A DNA stretch of 13,426 nt from DASPLH01 sp035627675 (GCA_035627675.1 DASPLH010000271.1:1-13426), one strand, 5' to 3'. Counted from the first letter of the stretch, positions 1 through 7,070 are shown. Numbers and translations are program-made. The notes: a model not told the origin generated them from the letters alone.

Positions 1-84
1 GACAAGAAGGACCGCCTGCGCGTCAAAGTTGACGGCGAACAGAATGGGGACATCATCGCCGTGAAGAAGATTGAATGGCAGTAA
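1..84 (+). CDS. C-terminal fragment of an unidentified protein (5' end outside window)
   Basis: Frame 1 is open from the window edge to TAA at 82-84. It encodes 27 residues rich in Lys, Asp and Val and ends VKKIEWQ. The alternating pattern (RLRVKVDG, DIIAVKKIEW) suggests beta strands, but the piece is too short to assign a family. The frame is supported by its position before a plus-strand-competent terminator at 187-214 and the absence of other genes between. The stop codon lies inside the first copy of a 40-bp tandem repeat. Function unknown. Confidence 0.5.
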   Translation, partial: DKKDRLRVKVDGEQNGDIIAVKKIEWQ

Positions 85-156
85 GATTCGCGGGCGAGAC
101 GCCCGCGCCACACACAGGCAGTAAGATTCGCGGGCGAGGACGCCCGCACCACACAA
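77..156. repeat. Two-copy tandem duplication of about 40 bp with an internal GC hairpin
   Basis: Units 77-116 and 117-156 are head to tail. Their first 22 bases are identical (77-98 and 117-138), followed by a one-base insertion and two substitutions. Each holds an inverted repeat: CGCGGGCG/CGCCCGCG with loop AGA at 89-107, and GCGGGCG/CGCCCGC with loop AGGA at 130-147. The first unit begins inside the last codons of the upstream gene, so the copied segment includes its CAG-TAA end. The hairpin core resembles the short palindromic intergenic repeats of REP type, but genome-wide copy number cannot be seen here. Confidence 0.85.
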
Positions 157-186
157 AATCACCGGTGATCACGTTGGGGGACAAGA

Positions 187-214
187 AAAGGCGCAGACCA
201 TGGTCTGCGCCTTT
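187..214. terminator. Bidirectional rho-independent terminator, perfect 28-bp palindrome
   Basis: The half-site AAAGGCGCAGACCA is followed directly by its exact reverse complement, with no spacer, so the RNA hairpin loop must form from the innermost pairs. A T-rich stretch follows on the plus strand (216-222), and a weaker TCTTGT follows on the minus strand. It sits between the convergent upstream gene (stop at 84) and pckA (stop at 231) and plausibly serves both. Confidence 0.85.
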
Positions 215-230
215 CGTGTTTTGCGCCCGC

Positions 231-1814
231 TTACTTCTTGTGCGGCTTGGGGCCGGCCTTGCGGACCGTGTCCGGAACGTCGAACTTCCTGATATTGGTC
301 TCGAACAGTTCGGTGAGGTGCGCGGCTGTCTTGTCGTAGTCGGCTTTGTCAGCCCAGGAGTTGCGCGGCATGAGGACTTCGTCGGGCACTCCGGCGACCT
401 TGGTAGGAACCTGCAACCCGAAGGCGGGATCTTCGACGAACTCCGCGTTGCGCAGCGAGCCGTTGACAGCGGCGGTGACCATCGCGCGTGTGTACGGGAT
501 GTCCATGCGCTTTCCGACGCCGTACTTGCCCCCTTGCCAGCCCGTGTTTACCAGCCAGACTTCGGCGCCGTGCTCGGTCATCTTCTTGCGCAGCAGTTCG
601 GCGTAAACGCGCGGAGCCTGGAGCATGAACGGCGCGCCGAAGCACGTCGAGAACGTTGCCTGCGGCTCGGTAACGCCCGCTTCCGTGCCGGCCACCTTCG
701 CGGTGTAGCCGGAGATGAAGTGGAACATCGCCTGCTCGGGCGTGAGCTTCGCGATCGGAGGCAGCACGCCGAAGGCGTCCGCGGTCAGGAAGACGACGGT
801 CTTCGGGTGTCCGCCGACGCCGGGGATCACGGCGCCATCGATGAACTCGACGGGATAGTTGGCGCGGGTGTTCTCGGTGATCGAGCCGTCGTCGTAGTCG
901 GGCATGCGCGTCTGCGGATCGAGAACGACGTTCTCGAGCACGGAGCCGAAGTGGAGCGAGTTGTAGATCTGCGGCTCCTTCTCCTTCGACAGCTTGATGC
1001 ACTTGGCGTAGCAGCCACCTTCGAAGTTGAAGATGCCGTCGTTGCTCCAGCCGTGTTCGTCGTCGCCGATGAGGCGGCGGTTCGGGTCTGCCGAGAGGGT
1101 CGTCTTGCCGGTGCCGGAGAGTCCGAAGAACAGCGCGGTGTCTCCCTTGGCGCCCACGTTGGCCGAGCAGTGCATGGGGAACACGCCGCGGTCGGGAAGC
1201 ATGTAGTTCAGGGCGCTGAAGATCGACTTCTTCATTTCGCCCGCGTAGCCCGAGCCGATCACGAGCACCGTGCGGCGCCCGAAGGAGACGCCGATGAAAA
1301 CCTCCGAACGGGTGCCGTCCACCTTGGGGTCGAGCAGCAGGCCGGGTACATCGATGACAGTAAATTCGGGGTCGAAGCTGGCGCGTTCCTCGTCGGCCGG
1401 ACGCAGGAACTGCTGGTGCACGAACATGTTGTGCCACGCCATTTCGTTCACGAAGCGCACTTTGAGGCGATAGGCCGGATCGGCCCCGGCGTGCAGGTCC
1501 TGCACGAAAATCTCGCGGCCTCGCAGGTACTCGATCGCCTTCTCGTAGAGGCGGTCGAAGAGCTCCGGCGCGCAGGGCTGGTTGATCTCGTTCCAGTCAA
1601 CCTTGCCGGCGGCCTCGTCCTTCACGATGAACCGGTCCTTCGGAGAGCGCCCGGTGCGGGAACCGGTCTTGCAGACGAGGGCGCCATTGGCGGCCAGCGT
1701 GCCTTCGCCGCGGCGGACGGCGAACTCGACCAATTCGGCGGGAGTGAGATTGCGGTAAACCTTCTCGCCGCGAATAAGCTGTGCGAGATCGGGAGCTTGT
1801 GTAGCGGTTGACAT
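231..1814 (-). CDS. pckA: Phosphoenolpyruvate carboxykinase (ATP)
   Basis: This 527-residue cytosolic enzyme interconverts oxaloacetate plus ATP with PEP, CO2 and ADP, the entry step of gluconeogenesis. The length is normal for the ATP-dependent family. The P-loop GLSGTGKT is at 231-238. The kinase-2 region DDEHGWSNDGIFNFEGG begins at 251, and D252 matches the E. coli metal ligand D269. K195 and H215 (MHCSAN) match E. coli K212 and H232. R56 in GSRTGRSPKD is the substrate-binding Arg, and ENTR at 314-317 is the ATP-site Arg. The start at 1814 is fixed by AAGGAG ten bases upstream (1825-1830). The C-terminus ends in a short basic tail (KPHKK). It has a terminator on each side (187-214 and 1900-1927) and so appears monocistronic. 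An inverted repeat at 1836-1856 lies just upstream of the ribosome site. Confidence 0.97.
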   Translation of the reverse strand: MSTATQAPDLAQLIRGEKVYRNLTPAELVEFAVRRGEGTLAANGALVCKTGSRTGRSPKDRFIVKDEAAGKVDWNEINQPCAPELFDRLYEKAIEYLRGREIFVQDLHAGADPAYRLKVRFVNEMAWHNMFVHQQFLRPADEERASFDPEFTVIDVPGLLLDPKVDGTRSEVFIGVSFGRRTVLVIGSGYAGEMKKSIFSALNYMLPDRGVFPMHCSANVGAKGDTALFFGLSGTGKTTLSADPNRRLIGDDEHGWSNDGIFNFEGGCYAKCIKLSKEKEPQIYNSLHFGSVLENVVLDPQTRMPDYDDGSITENTRANYPVEFIDGAVIPGVGGHPKTVVFLTADAFGVLPPIAKLTPEQAMFHFISGYTAKVAGTEAGVTEPQATFSTCFGAPFMLQAPRVYAELLRKKMTEHGAEVWLVNTGWQGGKYGVGKRMDIPYTRAMVTAAVNGSLRNAEFVEDPAFGLQVPTKVAGVPDEVLMPRNSWADKADYDKTAAHLTELFETNIRKFDVPDTVRKAGPKPHKK

Positions 1815-1824
1815 GATTACGGCT

Positions 1825-1856
1825 CTCCTTGGAGTCGATCACCAGCAACGTGATCG
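1825..1856 (-). promoter_or_regulatory. pckA ribosome binding site and adjacent leader inverted repeat
   Basis: The minus strand has AAGGAG (1825-1830) ten bases before the pckA ATG. Just upstream is a 7-bp inverted repeat, CGATCAC/GTGATCG, at 1836-1842 and 1850-1856 with a 7-base spacer. It could be an operator or an mRNA hairpin close to the ribosome site. No convincing sigma-70 promoter was found between 1857 and 1935. The RBS is well supported; a role for the repeat is inference. Confidence 0.45.
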
Positions 1857-1899
1857 CGACAGTCTTCTATGCTCCGCGCCGCATACGCCGGGCGCGGAT

Positions 1900-1927
1900 A
1901 AAAACAATAGCCGCGCAAAGAGCGCGG
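1900..1927 (-). terminator. Rho-independent terminator after the 118-aa hypothetical gene
   Basis: On the minus strand a CCGCGC/GCGCGG stem (1911-1916 with 1922-1927, 5-base loop) is followed six bases later by five T (1900-1904). It begins nine bases past the stop of the 1936-2292 gene and separates it from pckA. The gap between stem and T-run makes it weaker than the palindromes elsewhere in the window. Confidence 0.6.
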
Positions 1928-1935
1928 CCGGGAAC

Positions 1936-2292
1936 CTACTTGCTCGCCGGTGTGCCGGCGGCTTCCAGAACACGGTCGAGGTGGTGGAGGGCTTCCTCGA
2001 GGGTCAGCGAATACATTTCGCGACCGCTCTCTTCGCCATTCTCGATGATGCTCTTCAGGTAATGTCCGGCGGTGTCCACGGCGAGCATGTCGTTGATCAC
2101 GTTGCCGGTGCGCCGGTTGTACTCGGGCCATGCGGGGTGCGGCAGCGCGATCCAGACGGGGCGGTTGTTCACCAGGAACTTGATGTCCACGGCATCGGCG
2201 TGCCGGGTGGCAATCGCCATGATGGTTGACTGGTACATGCAGCGAACCTCTTCGCCGGTCCAGCGGTCGATAGTGCGGAAGTCTTCGAACAT
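1936..2292 (-). CDS. Conserved-looking hypothetical protein, 118 aa
   Basis: No family recognised. The protein is soluble-looking, with no signal or membrane segment. It has a central stretch rich in aromatic and proline residues (FLVNNRPVWIALPHPAWPEY, about 39-58) and a C-terminal half that looks alpha-helical (MLAVDTAGHYLKSI, then LTLEEALHHLDRVLEAAG). The ATG at 2292 is preferred because a good promoter (2302-2331) excludes the longer TTG-initiated frame from 2331. Met19 (ATG at 2238) has a better Shine-Dalgarno (AAGAGG eight bases upstream) and is a real alternative, giving 100 aa. The gene has its own promoter and terminator, so it is probably transcribed alone despite lying between an SDR gene and pckA on the same strand. 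Confidence 0.7.
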   Translation of the reverse strand: MFEDFRTIDRWTGEEVRCMYQSTIMAIATRHADAVDIKFLVNNRPVWIALPHPAWPEYNRRTGNVINDMLAVDTAGHYLKSIIENGEESGREMYSLTLEEALHHLDRVLEAAGTPASK

Positions 2293-2301
2293 GACCTTGG
2301 A

Positions 2302-2331
2302 ACTATATGCGAGCACGCATGGGGGCGGCAA
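2302..2331 (-). promoter_or_regulatory. Sigma-70-type promoter for the 118-aa hypothetical gene
   Basis: On the minus strand, -35 TTGCCG (2326-2331) and -10 TATAGT (2302-2307) are separated by 18 bases, matching 4/6 and 5/6 of the consensus. The predicted transcription start falls near 2295, only 2-4 bases before the ATG at 2292. This would give an almost leaderless mRNA, or a short leader if translation starts at 2238. Confidence 0.55.
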
Positions 2332-2504
2332 ATGAGCTGTAGCCCGGCCCCGCCGCGCGGCGCGCCTCTTTCCTGGATTTGTAAGCCGCAGGCGCGTCGT
2401 GAAGGAACGGCTCGATCTCCCGGCAGGCGCCCCGGCGAAACCGTATATCGTACGAAGCTCCGGCGATTACGGCAACTGAACAGTTCTCCCGAACTCCACG
2501 CCGG

Positions 2505-3641
2505 TCACGCCGGTTGATCGCGGCGTTCGGGGTATTGGTTCAGTGCCTTGCCGGCCCTGCGTCCAAGCATGGTCAGCGGAGACCTGGAGACGGCGGTTTC
2601 GCTCTCCTTGCCGCGGTGACGCTCCTTCGATTGCGCGTTGGTGCCGGGCATGAACCGGTTCACTACGCCCAGCATGTTCACCGTGGTGGCCGGCATGAGG
2701 CCGTGAACGCGCGCCGCGATCATCGCCGGAAGGCTCAGGATCGTCTCTGCCTGGCCGCGCCGGATCGCATTCACGATGCTGCGGGCAGCGCGCCGGGCGC
2801 CGATGGCCGACACCGGGCTGGTCGCCCCGAGGCTGAACCAGGTGTATTCGGACTGGCTGTCTCCCTTGAAATAGGCGTTGACGTGCGAACCCGTGCGCAT
2901 GAGTCCGGGAACGACCGTGGTGACCTTCACGCCATCTTTCGCCAGTTCGGCGGTGATCCCTTCGGAGAAACCCACGGCGGCGAACTTCGCACAGCCGTAA
3001 GGGACGAGGTGCGGAACCGCGATCTTGCCGCCGATGGAAGTGATGTTCGCGATGCGGCCTTCGCGGCGGGAGATCATCTGCGGCACGACGGCCAGCGTGG
3101 GATAGACGACGCCCCAAAACATGACGTCCATCGACTCGCGAAAATCCTCCACGGTTTGCGTTTGCAGCGGACCGACCTGGATGACGCCTGCGTTGTTGAC
3201 CAGGATGTCGATGCGGTCGAACTCGGCGGTCGCGCGCTGCACCATGCGTTCGACTTCATCGCGATTGCCTACGTCGGCGGCGATGGCGAGCACGCTTGCC
3301 CCCATCCGGCGCAGCTCTTCGGCTGCAATGTCGAGCGCGTCCTGCTTGCGGGCGTTGATGATGAGCTTGCAGCCGTGGCGGGCGAACTCCTGCGCGAGGG
3401 CAAACCCGAGTCCGCGCGATGCACCGGTGATGAGCACGACCTTGCCTCGCAGGTCCATCCTGTTCATGGAGTTCCAGGCGGCGCGGGCGGCCAGCGCCAC
3501 GCCTACACCGGCGGCGACGGCTCCGGCTGCGCCGATTGCGGTGGCTCCCGCGGCTCCCATCAGGAGATTGCGACGGTTGACCTTCCGAAGAACGGAGGCG
3601 ACACGCGAACCGGATTCGGCGATCCTTTCAGGGTTTCTCAT
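2505..3641 (-). CDS. Short-chain dehydrogenase/reductase with N-terminal Tat-like signal or anchor
   Basis: This 378-residue classical SDR is an NAD(P)-dependent oxidoreductase of unknown substrate. The cofactor motif TGASRGLG is at 72-79 and NNAG at 149-152. The catalytic triad is S202, Y215 and K219 (YGCAK), with Ser 13 residues before Tyr as usual. The Rossmann domain starts near residue 65. It is preceded by a basic n-region with R23-R24 (NRRNLLMG), a 22-residue Ala/Gly-rich hydrophobic segment (about 29-51), and ALA as a possible cleavage site. This resembles a twin-arginine signal or membrane anchor and is unusual, since most SDRs are cytosolic. The last 60 residues are basic and probably disordered. 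The start has an excellent AAAGGAGG six to seven bases upstream. A 9-bp tandem repeat (ACCGGCGTG twice, minus strand) straddles the stop codon. No clear terminator follows. Confidence 0.9.
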   Translation of the reverse strand: MRNPERIAESGSRVASVLRKVNRRNLLMGAAGATAIGAAGAVAAGVGVALAARAAWNSMNRMDLRGKVVLITGASRGLGFALAQEFARHGCKLIINARKQDALDIAAEELRRMGASVLAIAADVGNRDEVERMVQRATAEFDRIDILVNNAGVIQVGPLQTQTVEDFRESMDVMFWGVVYPTLAVVPQMISRREGRIANITSIGGKIAVPHLVPYGCAKFAAVGFSEGITAELAKDGVKVTTVVPGLMRTGSHVNAYFKGDSQSEYTWFSLGATSPVSAIGARRAARSIVNAIRRGQAETILSLPAMIAARVHGLMPATTVNMLGVVNRFMPGTNAQSKERHRGKESETAVSRSPLTMLGRRAGKALNQYPERRDQPA

Positions 3642-3946
3642 GCTTGCCCTCCTTTGGCTGGTGCTCGTTCATCCGTCGATGCGCGGTCGAGTGCTTCCGG
3701 GGCGCTCTTACATTGACAGGTGTCGAAACAAGCCGAATTGCCGACTGCTCTTGGGTTCGAGCCGATGGGCTGGTTCGATTTCAGGCACGGCGGGTTAGAT
3801 GCGAGACCGCAATATCCCGCCCGGCTGGGCGACCCGTCGAGAGTGGAACCGCGGCAATTACGAGGCAAACCTCCGGTGGTGCATGCGTTTCTAACCTGGT
3901 GCGCGCCCTCACTTAAAACGAACAAAAGGACCAGGAGAACCCAGGA
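3642..3946. other. Divergent intergenic region (305 bp) with no gene recognised
   Basis: This separates the SDR gene (minus) from the Ser/Thr/Gly-rich protein (plus), so both promoters should lie here. AGGAG at 3933-3937, nine bases before ATG 3947, is the ribosome site of the plus gene. No convincing -35/-10 pair was found on either strand. TTGACA at 3713-3718 lacks a matching -10. A minus-strand frame ending at 3638 overlaps the SDR start by ATGA, but it begins with TTG, has no ribosome site and has implausible composition, so it is not called. Confidence 0.6.
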
Positions 3947-4816
3947 ATGAACAAGCTTCTTTATGCGAGTTCGGTTCTGCTGCTGACAGCGGGCATCGCA
4001 GTGGCCCAGTCGAGCACATCGGGCACGGTGAATTCACAGAGCAGCAGCCAGGACCAGAACCAGACGAATACGGGCACCAGAGGGTCCACGACTTCGGACC
4101 GGACAGGTGGCGTGCCGGATTCGAGCGACCGGGCAACCGGAACCAGCTCCCAGACGACCGGAAGCACGACCGGCACGACCGGCGGCGGGATGAACGAACA
4201 GCAGAACAGCGGCACGATGACGAACCCGACAGGCGCCTCGACGTCGGGCAGCACCAGCACAACGGACCCGAATGCGGCGTCGTCAACCTCGTCGGGCCAG
4301 ACCGGCACGAGCGGCGCGGGCAGCAGCGGTCAGACCGGAACCAGCGGCACTCCTGGTTCCATGGGCACGAGCACGACCGGCCAGACGGGCACGACATCGA
4401 CCACGGGGCAGAGCTCGACGACTACCAGCACGACGGGAACCAGCACCACCGGTGCAGGCACGACGGGCGGAACCTCGGGGATGGGCAATACTCAGGGGAT
4501 GACCTCCAGCTCGACCCATGGCAGCTCGGCTGGAACGGACACGGCGGGCGCGGGCTCCGCGACGGGCCAGGCACACACGCAGCGCGATAAGGCCAAGGCG
4601 AAGAAGAAGGCCAAGAAGAGCAAGCGCGCGAAGGCCCAAGGCGCGGCAGACGCCAACGCCGACACGGGTACGGCGGGCAGCATGAGCGGCTCGGCTTCCG
4701 GCACGGGTTCCACGTCCGGATCGACTGCGGGCGCGGGCACGGATGCGGGCGCAGGTTCTGGAGCGGGTGCCGGCGCGGGTTCGACCGGTACGAGCACGAC
4801 GACCCCTCCGCGGTAG
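3947..4816 (+). CDS. Secreted low-complexity Ser/Thr/Gly-rich protein with a lysine cluster
   Basis: This 289-residue protein has a classical Sec signal peptide: MNKLL, then a hydrophobic core, with likely cleavage after AVA-20. The mature part is almost entirely Ser, Thr, Gly and Ala with some Gln and Asn, and has no Cys. It contains degenerate repeats such as SGQTGTSG (117-124 and 127-134) and TTGQTGT/TTGQSST (143-158). At 213-230 it switches to a strongly basic patch (about 11 Lys/Arg in 18), then returns to Gly/Ala/Ser/Thr and ends TTPPR. No enzymatic domain is visible. A disordered cell-surface or periplasmic linker-like protein is plausible, with the basic patch binding an anionic polymer, but no function can be assigned. 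The start has AGGAG nine bases upstream, and a strong terminator follows at 4837-4870. Alternative-frame readings are dominated by simple-sequence artefacts. Confidence 0.8.
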   Translation: MNKLLYASSVLLLTAGIAVAQSSTSGTVNSQSSSQDQNQTNTGTRGSTTSDRTGGVPDSSDRATGTSSQTTGSTTGTTGGGMNEQQNSGTMTNPTGASTSGSTSTTDPNAASSTSSGQTGTSGAGSSGQTGTSGTPGSMGTSTTGQTGTTSTTGQSSTTTSTTGTSTTGAGTTGGTSGMGNTQGMTSSSTHGSSAGTDTAGAGSATGQAHTQRDKAKAKKKAKKSKRAKAQGAADANADTGTAGSMSGSASGTGSTSGSTAGAGTDAGAGSGAGAGAGSTGTSTTTPPR

Positions 4817-4836
4817 AACACAGCGTTGTTCAGTCG

Positions 4837-4870
4837 AAGCGCAGTGGCGTACCCGCTGCGCTTTTTCTTT
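4837..4870 (+). terminator. Rho-independent terminator of the Ser/Thr/Gly-rich protein gene
   Basis: The stem AAGCGCAG/CTGCGCTT (4837-4844 with 4856-4863) extends inward by GG/CC, giving a short CGTAC loop. A T-run follows (4862-4866, then CTTT). It begins 21 bases after the stop codon. The 160 bases between this and the next palindrome (4871-5031) hold no gene or structure I can support. Confidence 0.88.
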
Positions 4871-5031
4871 GCGCTGACATGCGTTGCCCGCGTGGCTCTT
4901 ATCCCCGCCGCACATGGGAGCTCGGACGCAACCGAATGCCGTACGATCTTCCGCTCTCGTACATGAGAACGCGAACCGCGTCTTCGACGCGCGCCGGACG
5001 AACCGTAAACTTAGAGCGGAGACCAAACAAG

Positions 5032-5055
5032 AAGCGCCACCCGCGGGTGGCGCTT
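5032..5055. terminator. Perfect 24-bp palindromic terminator after the phosphoesterase gene
   Basis: The half-site AAGCGCCACCCG is followed directly by its reverse complement. On the minus strand the hairpin is followed by CTTGTTTGG, and it lies 25 bases past the stop of the phosphoesterase gene, its likely user. On the plus strand only TTCTCG follows, so it could back up the terminator at 4837-4870. Confidence 0.8.
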
Positions 5056-5079
5056 TTCTCGTGCGCGTGAGTCCGAAGC

Positions 5080-6414
5080 TTATGGCACCTGGCCGTAGTA
5101 GCAGTTTGCCGCGTCCTCCAGCACCGGCTGCTCAGGCGGCGAGGGTGGGGTGAGCCACGTCGCCCGCCGGAAGTCAAAGAACTCCCGCATGCTCGGCTGC
5201 GCCGCGTCACGCTGCGTGAGGCTTGAAAGACCGAAGCGCTCCTCGATGAACTTGAGGATGGCCGTGAAGTCCATTGGGGTGTGCGAAACGTAGGACTTCT
5301 TGACCCAGGGGGAAATGACGAGCAGCGGAATGCGATGGCCCGTCATGGTGAAGTTGTCCGCGAAGACGCTGGTTTCCTTCTCCGTAAGTTTGGGCGGGAT
5401 GCCGTCCGGATTCACGGCGGGAACCGGTGGGACGTGGTCGTACATGCCGCCGGCTTCGTCATAGGTCAGGAAGAACGCAGAGCTCTGCCATGAGGTGCTG
5501 CCCATGAGCGCGTTGATGATGCGCGCTGCGTGCGCGGCACCCTTCTGGATGTTGTTGCCCGGATGTTCGTCCAGCCCCGTCGTCAGGCCGGTTTCGATGT
5601 AGGCGACCTGAGGAAGCGTGTTGTTCTGTAGATCGGTGAAGTACTGATCGAGCGGCACGATGTTCGACGCGCGCTGATCGGCAAACGGCTGGAAATACTT
5701 CAGCGTAGTGACGCCAGGGTCGGTGGTGTACACCTTCCACGAAATGTTCTTCTCATCGAGCAGGTGAAAGATGGTGCGCTGCGAGAGCGTGCTGTCGGGA
5801 ACCGCGATGAATCCGCCCGAAGTGGCCGCATAGAGGAACAGCCGATTGGGTTCGGATTTTGCCATGATCGGCGAGAAGAAACGGTCGGAGATGGCGAAGT
5901 TGGTCGCCATGAAGTAGTAGTACGGGAGATGGGTCTGATCGTAGTAACCCATGGCGCGCAAGCCTTCCTGATCGCCGATGTTGTTGCTGCGCGCGTAAGA
6001 GGCCGCCGTGAACACGAATCCATCCATCAGCGCCGGGTTCGTGACGTCAGGCGTGGAGCGGTTGCGCTGGACGTGGGCTTCGTTCCACGACGGGCTGACG
6101 TCTTCGTGGCACACGGTTTTCATCCTGAAGACCGGCACGGCAGTGGTGCCGTCAAACGACGGGTTGGAGGCGTTGACCACGCGGTCGAGTCCGTCCACAT
6201 CCGCCGGGGCGCCGTTGGCGGTGCGGTAGGCGTTGAGCTGGCCGAAGTAGTTGTCGAAGGAACGGTTCTCCTGCATGAACACGATGATGTGCTCGATGCG
6301 GGAGATATCGGCATTGCCGGGAGGTGTGTTGTCGTCCACCGGGCCATCACCCGGTCCGGTGCCGCAGCCAAGCATCAGGATCACAAGAGAGACTAGCGAG
6401 AAGAGCCGCCGCAT
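5080..6414 (-). CDS. Lipoprotein phosphoesterase (acid phosphatase / phospholipase C family)
   Basis: The 444-residue protein belongs to the phosphoesterase family that includes AcpA and bacterial phospholipases C, which hydrolyse phosphomonoesters or phospholipid head groups outside the cytoplasm. The N-terminal hydrophobic segment ends in a lipobox-like MLGC with C17, followed by a Gly/Pro/Asp-rich linker, so it is probably lipid-anchored. The signature IEHIIVFMQENRSFDNYFG is at 40-58; E49 and N50 match AcpA metal ligands. MAKSEPNRLF at 184-193 fits the nucleophile region (S187 candidate). DEHPGNN at 282-288, YDEAGGMYDH at 318-327 and HTPMDF at 378-383 are the later conserved motifs, so the active site looks intact. 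The -3 lipobox residue is Met rather than Leu. The Shine-Dalgarno is weak (GGGTGAAG). A TATAAA at 6435-6440 could be the -10, but no good -35 was seen. Substrate cannot be predicted. Confidence 0.92.
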   Translation of the reverse strand: MRRLFSLVSLVILMLGCGTGPGDGPVDDNTPPGNADISRIEHIIVFMQENRSFDNYFGQLNAYRTANGAPADVDGLDRVVNASNPSFDGTTAVPVFRMKTVCHEDVSPSWNEAHVQRNRSTPDVTNPALMDGFVFTAASYARSNNIGDQEGLRAMGYYDQTHLPYYYFMATNFAISDRFFSPIMAKSEPNRLFLYAATSGGFIAVPDSTLSQRTIFHLLDEKNISWKVYTTDPGVTTLKYFQPFADQRASNIVPLDQYFTDLQNNTLPQVAYIETGLTTGLDEHPGNNIQKGAAHAARIINALMGSTSWQSSAFFLTYDEAGGMYDHVPPVPAVNPDGIPPKLTEKETSVFADNFTMTGHRIPLLVISPWVKKSYVSHTPMDFTAILKFIEERFGLSSLTQRDAAQPSMREFFDFRRATWLTPPSPPEQPVLEDAANCYYGQVP

Positions 6415-6503
6415 CGCTTCACCCAGGACATGGATTTATACCCCGGGTTAGAGCGGCAGGAGCGGGCGAGAGTTGCCCTTCCGGATTGGCCGGCGAACAC
6501 GCG

Positions 6504-6527
6504 AAAGCCGCCCAGGTGAGCGGCCTT
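6504..6527 (-). terminator. Rho-independent terminator of dksA
   Basis: On the minus strand a ten-pair stem (AAGGCCGCTC with GGGCGGCTTT, including two G-U pairs, loop ACCT) ends in TTT and is followed by CGCGTGTT. It begins about 30 bases past the dksA stop at 6558. Confidence 0.6.
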
Positions 6528-6557
6528 GCACGAGCAGTTGATGTGGGCCGGCCCGCG

Positions 6558-6929
6558 CTACGTGCCGGTGGACTCGAGCGTGCCCTGTTCGAGTTTCTCC
6601 TGGCAGGAGAGACAATGGCGGGCCCACGGCACGGCTTCAAGGCGCCGCGGTTCGATCTCGTTGCCGCACGAGATGCACTCGCCGTAGTTGCCCTCGCGGA
6701 TCCGCCCGAGCGCCCCCTCAACCATCTGCAACATCTGCCGTACGTTGGCGCTGCGGTGGAACAGGAACTCCTTCTGGTAGGAGCTGGAGGCACGGTCGGC
6801 AATGTCCTGAGCGATGTCACCGACATCCGCGGTGCGCCCGTCTTCTTCGGTGCGGCTCACCTCGGCCCTGAGTTCGCGCTGACGCTCCTCAAGCTTCTTC
6901 TTGAACTCGTCTAGTCTCTTCTTGTCCAT
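6558..6929 (-). CDS. dksA: DksA/TraR-family RNA polymerase-binding transcription factor
   Basis: The 123-residue protein fits the DksA family, which binds the RNA polymerase secondary channel and, with ppGpp, resets promoters during nutrient stress. It has an N-terminal charged coiled coil (about 4-30) and the coiled-coil tip motif DIADRAS, with D42 and D45 matching E. coli D71 and D74. A second helix follows, then a four-cysteine zinc finger, C85-x2-C88 and C106-x2-C109. It is shorter than E. coli DksA (151 aa), as in many non-proteobacterial homologues. The start at 6929 is chosen because a near-consensus promoter occupies 6973-7001, so upstream in-frame Met codons lie at or before the -10. 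The expected leader is about 37 bases with a weak Shine-Dalgarno (GAGAG). It is transcribed alone. Confidence 0.95.
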   Translation of the reverse strand: MDKKRLDEFKKKLEERQRELRAEVSRTEEDGRTADVGDIAQDIADRASSSYQKEFLFHRSANVRQMLQMVEGALGRIREGNYGECISCGNEIEPRRLEAVPWARHCLSCQEKLEQGTLESTGT

Positions 6930-6972
6930 AAGTTCGTACCGGCTCTCGTTCACGACACGCAACGAATTGGGA

Positions 6973-7001
6973 ATCATATGCGGAGGGTCGTGGTGCGTCA
7001 A
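6973..7001 (-). promoter_or_regulatory. Near-consensus sigma-70 promoter of dksA
   Basis: On the minus strand, -35 TTGACG (6996-7001) and -10 TATGAT (6973-6978) are separated by exactly 17 bases, matching 5/6 at each box. The predicted start is near 6966. This is the best promoter in the window. It shows that dksA does not depend on readthrough from the terminator at 7071-7098. Confidence 0.8.
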
Positions 7002-7070
7002 ATTCGCCCGAAGCTCCGGCAGTCCCGAGGAGTTCAGGGCAAACCGGCGGTGCAACGAAAGCCCTAACAT

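Noticed and set aside
77..156. Possible short CRISPR array
   Set aside because: There are only two adjacent copies with no spacer between them, and no cas genes. It is a tandem duplication.
75..1811. Long plus-strand open frame (578 codons) opposite pckA
   Set aside because: It is the complement of a confidently identified gene. High GC codon use keeps the antisense frame open, and its translation is Arg/Val/Ala/His-rich with no domain. It also starts in the tandem repeat.
2514..3716. 400-codon plus-strand frame opposite the SDR gene
   Set aside because: It is antisense to an SDR with full catalytic motifs and a strong ribosome site. Its composition is typical of GC-rich shadow frames.
3713..3741. 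TTGACA as a promoter for the plus-strand secreted protein
   Set aside because: No acceptable -10 lies 16-18 bases downstream, and it is over 200 bp from the start codon.
3638..3925. 95-codon minus-strand frame overlapping the SDR start by ATGA
   Set aside because: The overlap looks like translational coupling, but the frame starts at TTG, has no ribosome site, and its Cys/Pro/Asn-rich translation resembles no protein.
4283..5026. 247-codon minus-strand frame opposite the Ser/Thr/Gly-rich gene
   Set aside because: It is a simple-sequence shadow rich in Arg and Ala that runs through a strong terminator.
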